A stretch of 64,000 bases of DNA from Orobanche coerulescens (taxonomy: Eukaryota > Streptophyta > Magnoliopsida > Lamiales > Orobanchaceae), in the NCBI GenBank assembly GCA_033398695.1, contig CM065804.1, forward strand, positions 121,701,501-121,765,500. Reading direction: 5' to 3'. Every line of letters starts with the position of its first letter. Within the stretch, counting starts at the first letter, position 1. The translations under genes were made by a program, and so were the position numbers. The notes beneath the pieces are model-generated. The model was not told the DNA's origin. It searched no databases and was given only the letters and a program-made list of their open reading frames with translations. This document shows, one piece after another, positions 33,552-44,373 of this stretch.

Positions 33552-33570
33552 TATCACCCCCCTTAAAAAT
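33552..33570 (-). other. Polypurine tract of element C
   Basis: Minus strand TTTTTAAGGGGGGTGATA directly before the 3' LTR, preceded by the paired GTTTCG/CGAAAC motif that follows the pol stop. Strong and intact. Confidence 0.85.
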
Positions 33571-33586
33571 AGTTTCGTCACGAAAC

Positions 33587-36500
33587 TTAAGAAAATAACT
33601 CGGGATGACTCTCTTTTATGCTCGACTCAGTTTCCCAAGTCGCTTCTTTCGTGCCGTGGTGCGACCACTGAATCTTCACGAGGGGTATGGCTTTATTTAT
33701 TAACATCTTCACACTCCGATCCAAAATGGCGATCGGTACCTCTCTAAAGGTAGCGTCATCGTAAATTTACACTTCTTCAAAATTGAGCTTGTGACTCGGA
33801 TCATAGACATACTTCCTTAACTGGGAGACGTGAAAAACGTTATGCACTCCATCCAGATGCGGCGGTAGAGCTAATCGATACGCGAGCTTCCCTACCCGGT
33901 CCAATATCTGAAACGGACCTATAAATCTCGGGCTTAACTTGCCCTTTGGCCGAAACGCCGGATACCCCGCATATGTGATACTTTGACCCAAACATGATCC
34001 CCGACCATAAATTCTAACGAACATCGGTTTTCAGCATAAGATTTCTGCCGGCTCTGTGCAGCTAGCATGTGCTTTCGAACGATAGAGATCTTCTTAATGG
34101 ATTCCTGGATAAGATCTAACTCGGTAACTGCGGTGTCGGAAGCATCATCCCAGCATAACGGCGACTTGCATATTCACCCATACAGGGCCTCAAACGGTGC
34201 CATGCCTATGCTTGCATGCCAGCTGTTGTTGTACGAGAACTCCACTAATCCCAAATGTCTAGCCCAATCCTTACCCCAATCGAGCACACATGCCCTCAAC
34301 ATATCTTCCAAGGTTTGAATCGTACGCTCGGTCTGTCCATCCGTCTGAGGGGGATAAGCTGTGCTAAAGTGTATTTGGATGCCCATAGCTTTATGGACGG
34401 CTTTCCAAAAACGAGACACGTATCTGGTGTCCCTATCTGAAATGATGGATGATGGAACGCCATGTAGCCTTACGATCTCTCTGATGAAAATGACGGCCAG
34501 TTGCTCTATCCTAGTTGTCTCTTGAATAGAAATGAAATGTGCTAATTTTGTCAATCGATCAACAATGACCCAAATTGTATCCTTTCCTCCCACCTCCGTA
34601 GGTAGCTTAGTGACAAAGTCCATTGATATGCTCTCCCATTTCCACTCCGGGATGGGTAGGGGTTGCATAATTCTGGATGGTCTGCGGTGTTCAATCTTTA
34701 CTTGTTGGCACGTCATACATCGGGCGACGAACCTAGCAACTTTCCATTTCATATTATTCCACCAAAAACTCTGTCACAAATCTTTGTACATCTTGCTTGC
34801 TCCGGGGTGAATAGAATAGGGAGTGTAGTGCGCCTCCTTCAGTATAGTTTGCTTCAGCCCGTCATTCGGTGGAATACAGATCCTGTTCTTGAACCTCACC
34901 AAATCACCCTGAATCTTATAATCGGAAACATCTCCTTCCTCGATTCTTGCACCAATCGCACGTAATTCAGGATCTTCCATCTGTGATAGACGTATCTCGT
35001 CTAGTAAGGACGAAAGTCTGTTGATTGAGCATAATTGTCCTTGCCTACGTTGTATCCATACTTCGGTGCTGCTTCGCCTGATGTCTTGCTGCAGTTTGGG
35101 CTGAACTGTTATGCTGGATACCATTACCTCTTGTGTAGTTTTCCGACTAAGAGCATTGGCTACCACATTGGCTTTCCCGGGATGATAGGAGATTTCCACA
35201 TCGCAGTCCTTGATTAGCTCCAACCAGCGCCTCTACCTCATGTTTAATTATCTCTGAGTGAAGATATATTTCAAACTCTTATGATCCGTGAAAACTTTGC
35301 AAGTAACTCCGTAAAGATAGTGCCTCCAAATCTTGAGGGCATGCACCACTACGGGTAGCTCCAAGTCATGCGTCAGGTAATTTACTTCGTATGGCTTCAG
35401 TTATTGGGATGCGTACGCAACGACTCTGCCATTCAGCATGAAGACACACCCTAGTCTGTGCTTGGATGCATCCGTGTATATAATGAATCCTTCTGTACCC
35501 TGCAGTAACACTAGTACTAGGGCAGTAGTTAGCCTACTCTTGAGCTCTTCGAAGCTCTTCTGGCAATATGCAGTCCATACAAATTTGGTGCTCTTTCTCA
35601 GTAGGTTCGTTAACGGTCGGGCGATACAGGAAAAGGCCTCGAAGAATCTTTGATAGTAACCCGCCAATCCTAGGAAACTACTAACCTCCTTGACGTTCTT
35701 CGGCGGTTCCCAACTCGTTATTGTCTCGATCTTTTGTGGGTCGACCTTGACACCTTCTGCCGAGACAACATGTCCGAGAAAAATACCTCCGGCATCCAGA
35801 ATTCGCACTTGTACAGTTTCGCATAAAGTTGGTGTTGCCTTAACACGCTCAGCATTTGCCTCAAATGTTCCTCGTGTTCCTGTCGGCTTCGAGAATATAT
35901 CAGTATGTCGTCGATAAAAACCACCATGCATTTATCGAGGAAATCAATCAAAACTCTATTCATCAGTTCCATGAAAACGGTTGGGGCATTAGTCAACCCG
36001 AATGATACCACGATATAATCGTAATGTCCATACCTCGACCGAAATGCAGTCTTGGGTATATCTTCCTCCCGAATCCTCAATTGGTGATATCCGGACCGTA
36101 AATCGATCTTTGAAAACACGACTGCCCCTTGTAATTGATCCAAGAGGTCATCAATTCTTGGTAGTGGGTAACGATTCTTGATAGTAACCTTATTTAGCTC
36201 CATGTAGTCGATGCACAAGCGTAGAGAGTTGTCTTTCTTCTTAACGAAAAGTACCGGCGCGCCCCACGATGAGGTGCTTGGGCGGATCAATCCTTTCTCC
36301 AACAGATCTTCGAGCTGTATCTTTAATTCCTTCATCTCGGCCGGCACCATCCTGTAAGGAGCTTTGGAAATAGGTCTCATCCCCGGCTCGAGTTCAATGG
36401 AAAGGTCAACTTCTCGGTGCGGTGGCAGCCCTGGTAGTTCATCAGGAAAGACTTCTGGAAATTCATTCACCACCAGAATATTTGTGATTGTAAGTTGTGA

Positions 36501-38233
36501 AGTATCCTCTCGAAGAACATAACACCAATAGTACTCCCTTCGAGAGCTGCAGGAGGCCTCTGATGCGACAGTGCTGAGAGACCCCTTCGTACTAAAGTGT
36601 TCACGTCCGCTGATGACATGTGTGGTACCGTCATGAGCCGAAATGGAAATAGTCAAGTGGTAGGTATCCAAGATCGTTCTGTGCAATGGCATCCAGTCCA
36701 TACCTAATATGATATCTTGATTCTGGAGCGGAAAGACCATAAGATTAGCGGTCCAACTATGATTGTTGATGCAGATCCGACAGTCTCGAACCTTTTGATC
36801 GCCGCCTAATCTACTACCGTAGGGTAGTTTAACAGTAAAGGGCTCACAAGGTACACAAACAAGATTTAAGCATTCTACACATTCCACAGACATAAACGAA
36901 TGGGTGGCTCCGGTATCAAATAGTACATGCACTGGCTGAGAGTTAACAAGAAAAGTACCTGAGATAGCTGGCGCAAACTGACCATCCGTAGCCCTCATCT
37001 CAAATACACGGGACGAAACTGACTCCGAAAAGGACGAAGTACCTCCGCCGCGCCCATGGCCTCGTACGGCACCGTGTAGCGGTGGTTGGTTCTGGTGGGA
37101 TCGTGCTCGGTAGTTGGAAACAGCAGGCGTCCTAGAGGATTGCACAGAGCCTTGTTGACTTGGTTGGGAAGCTGGGTTCTGAGTGGGATTGGCCCGCCAG
37201 CAGTAACGAGACATGTGTCCACTCTTTCCGCATGTAAAACATTTGGTAGCCGTCTTCTGGCACCGATCCTTGGTATGCCCGGACACGCCACAATTGAAAC
37301 AGTCCCTACGGTAAGGCCGATCAGATACACCCTTCTGTTGGTATGAAACAGCCGACTTAAAAAAAGATGTGGGCCCCAAATTCGTTTTGTTGCTGCTCCC
37401 AGGCTGAACTCATGTCTTCTGATTCTTCGAGTTATGCCCAATGTCGGTATTAACAACAGTACCGGCATATGCTGTGACTACGTCTTCGTATGCCCTCAGG
37501 TTCGTGCAGTGAAATCCGGCGGCATAGCGTTGTACATCCTCCGGCAACCTCTGTGCAAGGTGGCATATTCGTTGATCTTCTGATGGAACCATCTGTGAGA
37601 TGTAATTTAGCTCCCTTCGGTAGGCCCGAATGATCTCTGGTACTGGCATGTTCTGAGGTCCGGCACTGAAAAAGTCTCGTGCGCGAGCGGTTCGGGCTGA
37701 TCTGGGACAGTACGCGCTCCGTAGTAGTCGGGCAAATTCAGTCCACCCAACCACTGGGTCCTCTGGCCTGTAAGTCCTCCACCAACGTGCAGCAGTGTCA
37801 CGGAGTGGATTAATCCCGAGCGGCACCTTTCGGTTCTCTGGGCCTCCGATCACTTCGTAGGCAGTCTCTATTTTAGAAATCCAGTCTTCCACGTGTTTCT
37901 CTCCTGCCCCGTCAAATAATGGAGGCCTAGCCTTCAGCATCTCTCCCAACCATCGGTCTCTTCCTGCATTTTCTTCCACATTGATGACCGGTATCCATTC
38001 CGCCTGGTTGACCTGAGCAATTCCCATGGCGATAGCCTGGGCAAGGGCCTGAGCAAAAGCTGGGTCCATGCCTCCCGGGTTGTTATTCTGGCATTCCGCC
38101 TCCTGATCGTTTTGATTAACTGGTGGCAGCTGGCCCCAGCAAGATGGGTCTCGCCAGTGTTCCCGTCCTCATTGTGGTTCACGGCGGAACCGTGAGCGTC
38201 ATTCACCACCCTCCTAGCTCCTCGGCGTGCAAT
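33587..38233 (-). pseudogene. Element C gag-pol polyprotein
   Basis: Minus strand. Gag: an Arg-rich start region near 38233 where the expected ATG reads ATT, a long frame from ATG 38069, two CCHC knuckles ([28 protein letters not shown]; about 37300-37200). Protease [12 protein letters not shown] with intact Asp near 36930. [11 protein letters not shown] near 36200 and FIDDILIYS at about 35910-35885. RNase [15 protein letters not shown] near 35480. Integrase: HHCC domain with CMTCQQVKIEH, SMDFV, SDRDTRY, TDGQTERTIQT; end NVFHVSQLRKY (33830) and EATWE...HPELFS before the stop at 33587. Breaks: single TGA at 37410, frameshift in a T run near 35790, stops near 35400, 35240 and 34773. A few reversions would restore it, so relatives may be active. 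Confidence 0.94.
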
Positions 38234-38235
38234 CA

Positions 38236-38318
38236 CTGACGGTATTAATCTAAAGCCAGTTCCATACACGGTTTACAATTAAATGTAGTACATAGACAGA
38301 AACACACATATCACTTAC
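38236..38318 (-). other. Candidate leader intron of element C
   Basis: Minus strand GTAAGT at 38318 and GTCAG ending at 38236, 83 bp. The next bases (TGATTGCACG) match the gag start region of the relatives, where TATG follows the acceptor. Inferred by comparison with B and D. Confidence 0.4.
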
Positions 38319-38411
38319 TTTGCATTCCCATGAGGAGTTACGATCGCTTGGGGTGTTGGATTGGAATAACTTTGAAAAATTATGAGTAATTTTATTCAAA
38401 CCAGGAGTTTC

Positions 38412-38423
38412 GCTCCGATACCA
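38412..38423 (-). other. Primer binding site of element C
   Basis: Minus strand TGGTATCGGAGC, one base different from the initiator Met-tRNA complement, five bases after the 5' LTR. Confidence 0.85.
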
Positions 38424-40044
38424 TTTTCTGTAACACCCCCAAAATCTCTCGAGGTATTACAGTGCCGTGAATCCCATGTGGGACCCACACGGCTAGTTAG
38501 AAAATAGACAATTTAAGGAAGTCGCGATAAAACATTAGATTCAAGGTTTACATAACGTGGCTCGAAAGATTCTAAGGAAAAATGTAATTCAAAGTTCAAT
38601 TATTACACAACAGAGGTTTTTAAAAGAAAGCAAATTTAATTTAATTTAAGCAGCGACAAGAGATAATGCCAACACCGCTCAAGTCTGACCGGACCCCTCG
38701 GGGATGTCCTGCACATGATGAACAATTTTACCTGGCACGATGAATCATACCAGGTAACCAGGGTCAGAGAATGCATACCAAATAACAACTACTAGCAACG
38801 ATATACGCCATTTTACCAATCAAAGTACCAAATAATCAACAGGGAATATTTCATCACACAACCGACGTTGTCTCTCTCTTTTATCACATAAACCCCAAGG
38901 TCGCATCCAAGGGTCACGAAAGTATCCACACGGGAATACCCCGGAACATAGGCGCCCAATTCGGGTCTTATCCCCTAACACATTTCCACACGGGTACCAT
39001 ACAGGTGTTATCCCCAACACATCGGCCCATTTATAACATATTTTAGAGAAGACAACCATCGGCATTCATAAAAAATGGCACATACACACATACGGACATA
39101 ACATTAATATTAGAAAATTCTCGAGCAAGATTTCACTTGCCTGTGATCCGACAGTAGGTGCTTTGTGATAATCGGAGTCCCCATGCCAGCTCGAGCTTAA
39201 CCTAGTCACGTAATATCCGATTAACACCTCGTACGGATCATGATGAATAAAACTAGTCTCCCTTTCCTAATCGGATTCCTAGCGTAGTTTTAATTATCGA
39301 CATTAGTATCGTTTCTAAGTTCATAAGCATTACGTACCATTATTCCGTTCAATTATACAGTTAACATTAGATATATCGATTTGCTCAACAAGATTATCCC
39401 TATCATTTTTCGATTGTCAACAAATGATTATAGCATAATCGAATCTCATACTTTCTAATTCTATTCTATATTCCGAATACTATAATCGGCGGATTCTATT
39501 ACACAATAACTTTGGTGGTTTGATATCCAATAATGATTATACTATCGAATTGTTTTCCTTAGTTCACTAAGTGTCAAAAATCACAAGGTAAGGGTGGCTA
39601 CGAACAATGGAACATACGGTGATGATTGAAATGAAATTTCGTATGATAGATATGATTTGCATGAAACGAAACATATGAGAGACGATAACTCCGGTTACTG
39701 CAATTCCATGCGAAAAGATTGTCTACGAAGGTTGGAAAAAATCTACACAATACCTGTAATCTAATAAGTATATATAAAAAACATCGAAGATATTACTCCA
39801 GGGATTGGTGGCTTACCTTATTGGACGAAGAATAATGAAGAGAGTTGGCGAATCCACAAGAACTACGAGGAGAAACGAGAAGTGACTGGAACGACTTGGA
39901 TAATCTTCACCGGAGCTCAAGAAACCACCTCCTCAATGTTAATTCAAGTATATAAGAGGTTAAGAACCGACTATAAGGCTAGGAACTTCTCCAACGGTGT
40001 TATCTTGCAATGTTGGGCCGTGCAAATGAAGAGGGGAATTGTCA

Positions 40045-40054
40045 TTTTATAAAA
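40045..40054 (-). promoter_or_regulatory. TATA box of element C (active 5' LTR copy)
   Basis: TTTTATAAAA in the minus-strand 5' LTR, just after the palindrome array at 40062-40430. Expected start of the genomic RNA lies about 30 bp further on; inferred. Confidence 0.6.
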
Positions 40055-40061
40055 CTTGGTT

Positions 40062-40430
40062 TTGTTAACGTACATTAATGATAAAGGTGTTATGTACGTA
40101 AGGCTTATTACGTACGTAACAGTTTAATGACAACGTACGTAAAGACCGCCCCTGCCCGAAATGTGCCCAAGTGTTACGTACGTTAAATTTAGGGGATAAC
40201 GTACGCTATGAAGAGTTGACTCGTTTGTCCTCTAGCCCGCCGAAAGTAGCTCCGTCCGTGTCAAAAGAAAGATTCTGGTCGGGATACTGACTCACCCGTT
40301 ACGTACGTAATATAACTACCTTAACGTACGTAACAATCGAAATATAGTGTACGTTAGGCATAAGTTGTAGTGCGCGTTAGGCAAAACTCTAGCGTGCATT
40401 AGATATAAACTCTAGCGTGCGTTAAACATA
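40062..40430. repeat. Palindrome array in the element C 5' LTR
   Basis: Same series as 32925-33290 with individual copies mutated independently, for example TAACGTACATTA in place of TAACGTACGTTA in the first copy. Confidence 0.85.
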
Positions 40431-40759
40431 AACTCTTTAGCCACATATCACATTCTAACCATCTCAGGGTGACCATCCTTTCCACTCGTCAACAATTATT
40501 GGGGAACAAGATGTTGGCCACCGTCATTTTTGCACCAACGATCGTCCCACGACGTCAAGGCGTGTCACCTCCGTTTCATTTACATCGCACAATTGTATAG
40601 CACTCAATGGAATACATAAATGGAAATGACGTCACATTACAAAGATTCACACAGTACAAAGAAATCAAGCATGAAATACCGGTGGTATTACATAAAGGGG
40701 CCTATTTATCAGACTTCGCCTAGGGCCAACGAAATATTAGGACCGGACCTGGGTGGAAG

Positions 40760-40910
40760 TTTATATAGGTGGAGGTGAGTGGGTGAGGTATGGTCAACTT
40801 AACATGTAAGGGTAACGAGTATCTTTGAAAGAACTTGAAATTGTGACAACTCAAAGTCTTTGCCTCCTTTTTTTAATGCAGGCCGATTTTACGCATGTCT
40901 TTATATGTGC
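40760..40910. other. Short stretch of older flank
   Basis: Continues the DNA left of the hAT element (30466). No gene or repeat is recognised. The five bases before element D are TGTGC, a possible target duplication that cannot be tested here. Confidence 0.4.
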
Positions 40911-41124
40911 TGTAATACCCGGTTGTAATTCACTCATTATCATTCAGTAATTGTCACTCAGTGATTTTCACTCATTATTAATCATTCATCATTCATATTC
41001 ATTCATTGTATTCACCGTTCAGAGTAATTTGCATCGTGTATCAGTTATTATTCGTCTTTCAACCTGGTTGGAGAGTCGGGCCGAGCGTATCATCATTGTC
41101 ATCTTTGTAGTGGGTTGTGTGTGA

Positions 41125-41690
41125 GGAGTAGCGCACACTACTTACTCTCCTTAGCGCGCTCTAATTGAGTACGGGTAGCGCACGCTACCTCTCAGCATTA
41201 GCGCACGCTATGGTGGTTCAGGCTGACAGTCCAGAAGGCACTGGACTGCAGTTGAGTTGTTGTAGCGCACGCTACGAATGGTAAGTAGCGCGCGCTAGTA
41301 GTTTGGGGTAGCGCACGCTATGCAATCGTTGTAGCGCGCGCTAAGGTCGACCAGGCAGAGTCCAGTGGGTACTGGACTGAATTGGAATAATTCATAGCGC
41401 ACGCTATGAGAAGATATTAGCGTACGCTAATGGTGTAGTAGCGCACGCTGATTTTTGGGTGTAGCACACGCTATCGTGAGCAGGTCAGAGGACAGAAGGT
41501 TCTGGACTTCAGTTACTGGGCATCAGATATTCAGTTAGCGCACGCTAACATTTTGGGTTAACGCACGCTATCGGGAAGGCATTAGCGCACGCTACAAGTT
41601 CGTAGCATATGCTAATGAGGTAGTCAGAGCTCACTGGACTATCCTGTTAACTCGCTAGCGCATGCTAAATATTAGGGCTTAGCGTGCGCT
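41125..41690. repeat. Palindrome array upstream of the element D promoter
   Basis: Some eighteen copies of the TAGCGCACGCTA type (variants TAGCGCGCGCTA, TTAGCGTACGCTAA, TAGCGTGCGCTAA), mostly in pairs about 15-25 bp apart. Between the groups recur blocks with CAGTCCAG or GGACTG (near 41230, 41350, 41490 and 41640). Confidence 0.9.
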
Positions 41691-41703
41691 AATCTGGGAA
41701 CAG

Positions 41704-41710
41704 TATAAAT
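41704..41710 (+). promoter_or_regulatory. TATA box of the element D LTR
   Basis: TATAAAT, 14 bp after the last palindrome (ending near 41690). Presumed core promoter for the genomic RNA. Confidence 0.6.
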
Positions 41711-43389
41711 TGGACAGTCCAGTCCAGTTTCATCATTTTCATCTCTCACTTCATTTTTGGGCGATTTCGGGCGATTTCGGGCGATTTGGAAGAATCTCTT
41801 CGAGCTGTACTCACCTATCATCATCTTCAAGTTTATAAGTTGGATTAATCATCACCTTATCCTCTCCAACACATCAAATCGAGGTAATTATTTCTTGGAT
41901 CTAGAAATTCGGAGTTCAAGTGTTTTCCTTCCGATCTCTTCGTGTGAGCATGGTATGATGTTTTAATATGTTATATATGGATTATCTACCTTGGATAAAT
42001 GTATTCCTACGGATTTATTGGTGTATATTTCAAATTTCATGAATGTTGGGGTTTGATTCAAGAACACTTTAGAGTTGACTTTGATATTTTTGGGGGTCTT
42101 CGATTAGATGTTGTTGTTAACTCAAGTTTTGGATTCCTATGGGATTATAGATATCATTGAAAGTGTTTTGTCGGATTTTATTACTGATCACTTGGAGTTT
42201 GGTTTCGTTATTTTTGGGGTTGGTGTAACCAAAGGGAATAACGTTTATAAAGTATTCGTTAGAATACCCCAATGAGTATGATTATTGTTGTATCGACGTT
42301 TGAGTTGGTTATTATTGTTCTTGATATGTATATTGAGCGTTTGTTGGTAATCATTTTATTCAAGGTTGTTCGAGCGATCGATATTTTCTACGTAGGACGT
42401 TTGTTCGAGGAAAGACTTTTCATCACCGGTGTTGTGTAAGTAAATTCTTACTCGGTCAAAGGGATATTCATTCCTTACATTGTTGTACATTCATACATTT
42501 AATTCACTCATAATATATCATTCATGTCGAGACTTGCAATCATCAACTAATCATCTAACTCACGAGGAACGACGGTTCCAAATCATTTTCATTGAAACTA
42601 TCACTCGTTGTATCATTATGTCATCTCGGTGAGTCGTTCTTTATCCTTGTTGGATTTTATTCATTATCTCTCATCTTGGTTGCTTTTGTTCTTGTGACCT
42701 TCCAGGATTGTGTTTCGTGGCCGGGTGGTGTATGTGTGGAATTTTTAGTCGGGCACACTATGGTCATGTGTATATGCGGGACTCCGGACACATTTGGACT
42801 GTGCACACGGTAAAGTATCTCCGTCAGACTAATTAGGCCAAGTTGCGGGTGTATATGCGGGGCTCCGGACACTCGTCTACTTGTGCACTCACACATTCCA
42901 TTCGGGCGTACTGTGATACTCATCATTCAACTGTATTACTTAATTCATTCATGTGATTGTTGTATATTGTTCAACTCTTGAAGATTGTTGTTCTGTGTAA
43001 TTGACCCTGTTGGGGATATTATTTTTAGGTCATGGCAAGGCAAAAGCATGGGAAGAGAACGTTGATGGCAAGGAGTCCCAGTGATACTAGTAGGGGGCCC
43101 CAGTTTCTTCATTTCATTCATATTTTTTTGTTATGTAATTTCCGCTGCACTTCCTTTTGGATTGTCATTTGTTCAGTGTTGTATATTTCATCTTCATATA
43201 AAATATACATGTATTCAGTGTTTCCGTGGGTGTGTTGTACTTGAAACTCCTCATCAGAGTGATTGATGATGTAATGTGGTTCGGTACTACATTTGTATTG
43301 TGCAATTCATTAATTTTCGTTCGCCTAGTGGGTCCCAGTCGGGGTTCCACGACACTGTAATATCCGCCTAGTTTGGGGTGTTACAGAGT

Positions 43390-43401
43390 TGGTATCATAA
43401 C
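43390..43401 (+). other. Primer binding site of element D
   Basis: TGGTATCATAAC, four bases after the LTR; matches the initiator Met-tRNA complement in its first eight bases. Confidence 0.8.
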
Positions 43402-43526
43402 GTGGTTTTGAATACTACCTCCCGAGTCATGTCTCATTTGAAATCATCGTTATCAGACTAGTATCATTGGACTTTCGCGTCACGTGTGACCTGTGCAAAT
43501 GCCAAGCCCCTCAGACCGAAAGAACT

Positions 43527-43880
43527 GTAAGATTTTTAACGCCATGGTATAATTTCTGGCAATAAGAATAACTCATTCATAATTCATCAGTCAACAATCC
43601 TCAATCATCATTTCATTTGATCATGTCGATCATGTTAACTCATTAATCATTCAGTTCATTTCAACATTCTTTTGTTGATCTTGAGGATCATTTCATTAAT
43701 CTTGTCAACTTGTTCAAGTTAATCATTTCAAAATTTCATCAGATAATCATGTCACCTCAGTTGATCCTTCATGCGATCATTGTGTTAGAGTGCGTATGCT
43801 CATTGTTATCATTTCATAACTTCATCATAATGCGGTATTCATGCGAGATCTATAACTATCATGTGACTTTCCTACTTCAG
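43527..43880 (+). other. Candidate leader intron of element D
   Basis: GTAAGA donor at 43527 and CTTCAG acceptor ending at 43880; exon starts T then ATG at 43882. The 354 bp are AT-rich and without ORFs worth reporting. Same arrangement as in B and C. Confidence 0.45.
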
Positions 43881-43881
43881 T

Positions 43882-44373
43882 ATGGAGAGAGCTGGCAGAG
43901 GACGCGGGGGAAGAGGCCGCGATGCGGGCCGAAATCCGAGAGCTCATGTGAATACACGCGCGAACGCGAGGAATAATGAAAATTCATCAAGCAGTGACAC
44001 TGCCACTCATTCACCCGGAAATGATCATTCACTGTCAGGGAGTCGTACCCAGGACACAGCTCAATCAGAAGGTGTTCAGGTTGATCCTCTCGCTTTTATG
44101 TAGGGCATGATGACCCAAATGACTCAGATGGCATGTCTAATGGAGACGATGCAGAACTCAACGGCTCAGAATCAGCAAGCTCCTCTGCTGCCGCCTCAAA
44201 GGCAAGAGAGGAATGTGAGCAGCATCATCAACGACATTTCTCGCCAGAGGCCACCTACCTTCAAGGGCTCATCTAGATCGGAGGACATTATTCACTGGCT
44301 GGAGCATTTCGAGAAATTATTTGCTATGGTGGAGTGTCCCGAAGGACACAAAGTTTCAGTCGCGGCATACTAT
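43882..44373 (+). pseudogene. Element D gag, N-terminal part
   Basis: ATG 43882 opens MERAGRGRGGRGR, like the Arg-Gly start of element B. One TAG at 44101 (Gln expected) interrupts it. The capsid core begins RPPTFKGSSRSEDIIHWLEHFEKLF near 44254. The frame stops at the copia insertion after the ACTAT target site; it resumes at 53500 with SAYSWWLSL-type capsid sequence. Confidence 0.88.

Larger units (their letters stand above)
31233..40692 (-). mobile_element. Element C: complete Ty3-gypsy chromovirus, 9460 bp
   Basis: Two full LTRs (31233-33551 and 38429-40692), exact target duplication TAAAG (31228-31232 and 40693-40697), primer site, polypurine tract and one long gag-pol region. The integrase ends in a chromodomain-like stretch, as in chromoviruses (probably Tekay/Del). 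It has only a handful of stops and one or two frameshifts, the best preserved of the gypsy elements here. It sits inside the hAT element and is therefore younger than it. Confidence 0.96.
38429..40692 (-). repeat. Element C 5' LTR (2264 bp)
   Basis: Partner of 31233-33551. It carries TATA box 40045-40054 and the palindrome array at about 40062-40430. Differences from the other LTR are mostly single substitutions plus one 55-bp gap. Confidence 0.95.
30467..40751 (+). mobile_element. hAT-superfamily element, non-autonomous, holding element C
   Basis: Ends are CAGGTCCGGCCCTG at 30467 and AGGACCGGACCTG ending at 40751, imperfect terminal inverted repeats. The 8-bp target duplication GGTGGAAG is exact (30459-30466 and 40752-40759), the hallmark of hAT. 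After removing element C and one TAAAG copy, about 820 bp remain (30467-31232 plus 40698-40751). No transposase domain is visible, so it is a deletion derivative or fragment of a larger element. Subterminal blocks with GGGACC and GGGGCC are common in plant hAT relics. Confidence 0.88.
40911..43385 (+). repeat. Element D 5' LTR (2475 bp)
   Basis: Begins TGTAATACCC and ends GGGGTGTTACA. Contents in order: palindrome array (41125-41690), TATA box (41704), GGGCGATTTC three times in tandem (about 41759-41787), two related GTGTATATGCGGG-CTCCGGACA units (42767 and 42850), and a long AT-rich 3' part without a gene. Confidence 0.9.

Noticed and set aside
31624..39065. Near-identical small minus-strand ORFs at 31624-31824 and 38820-39065
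   Set aside because: Both lie at the same place in the two LTRs of element C; they are LTR sequence that happens to be open.
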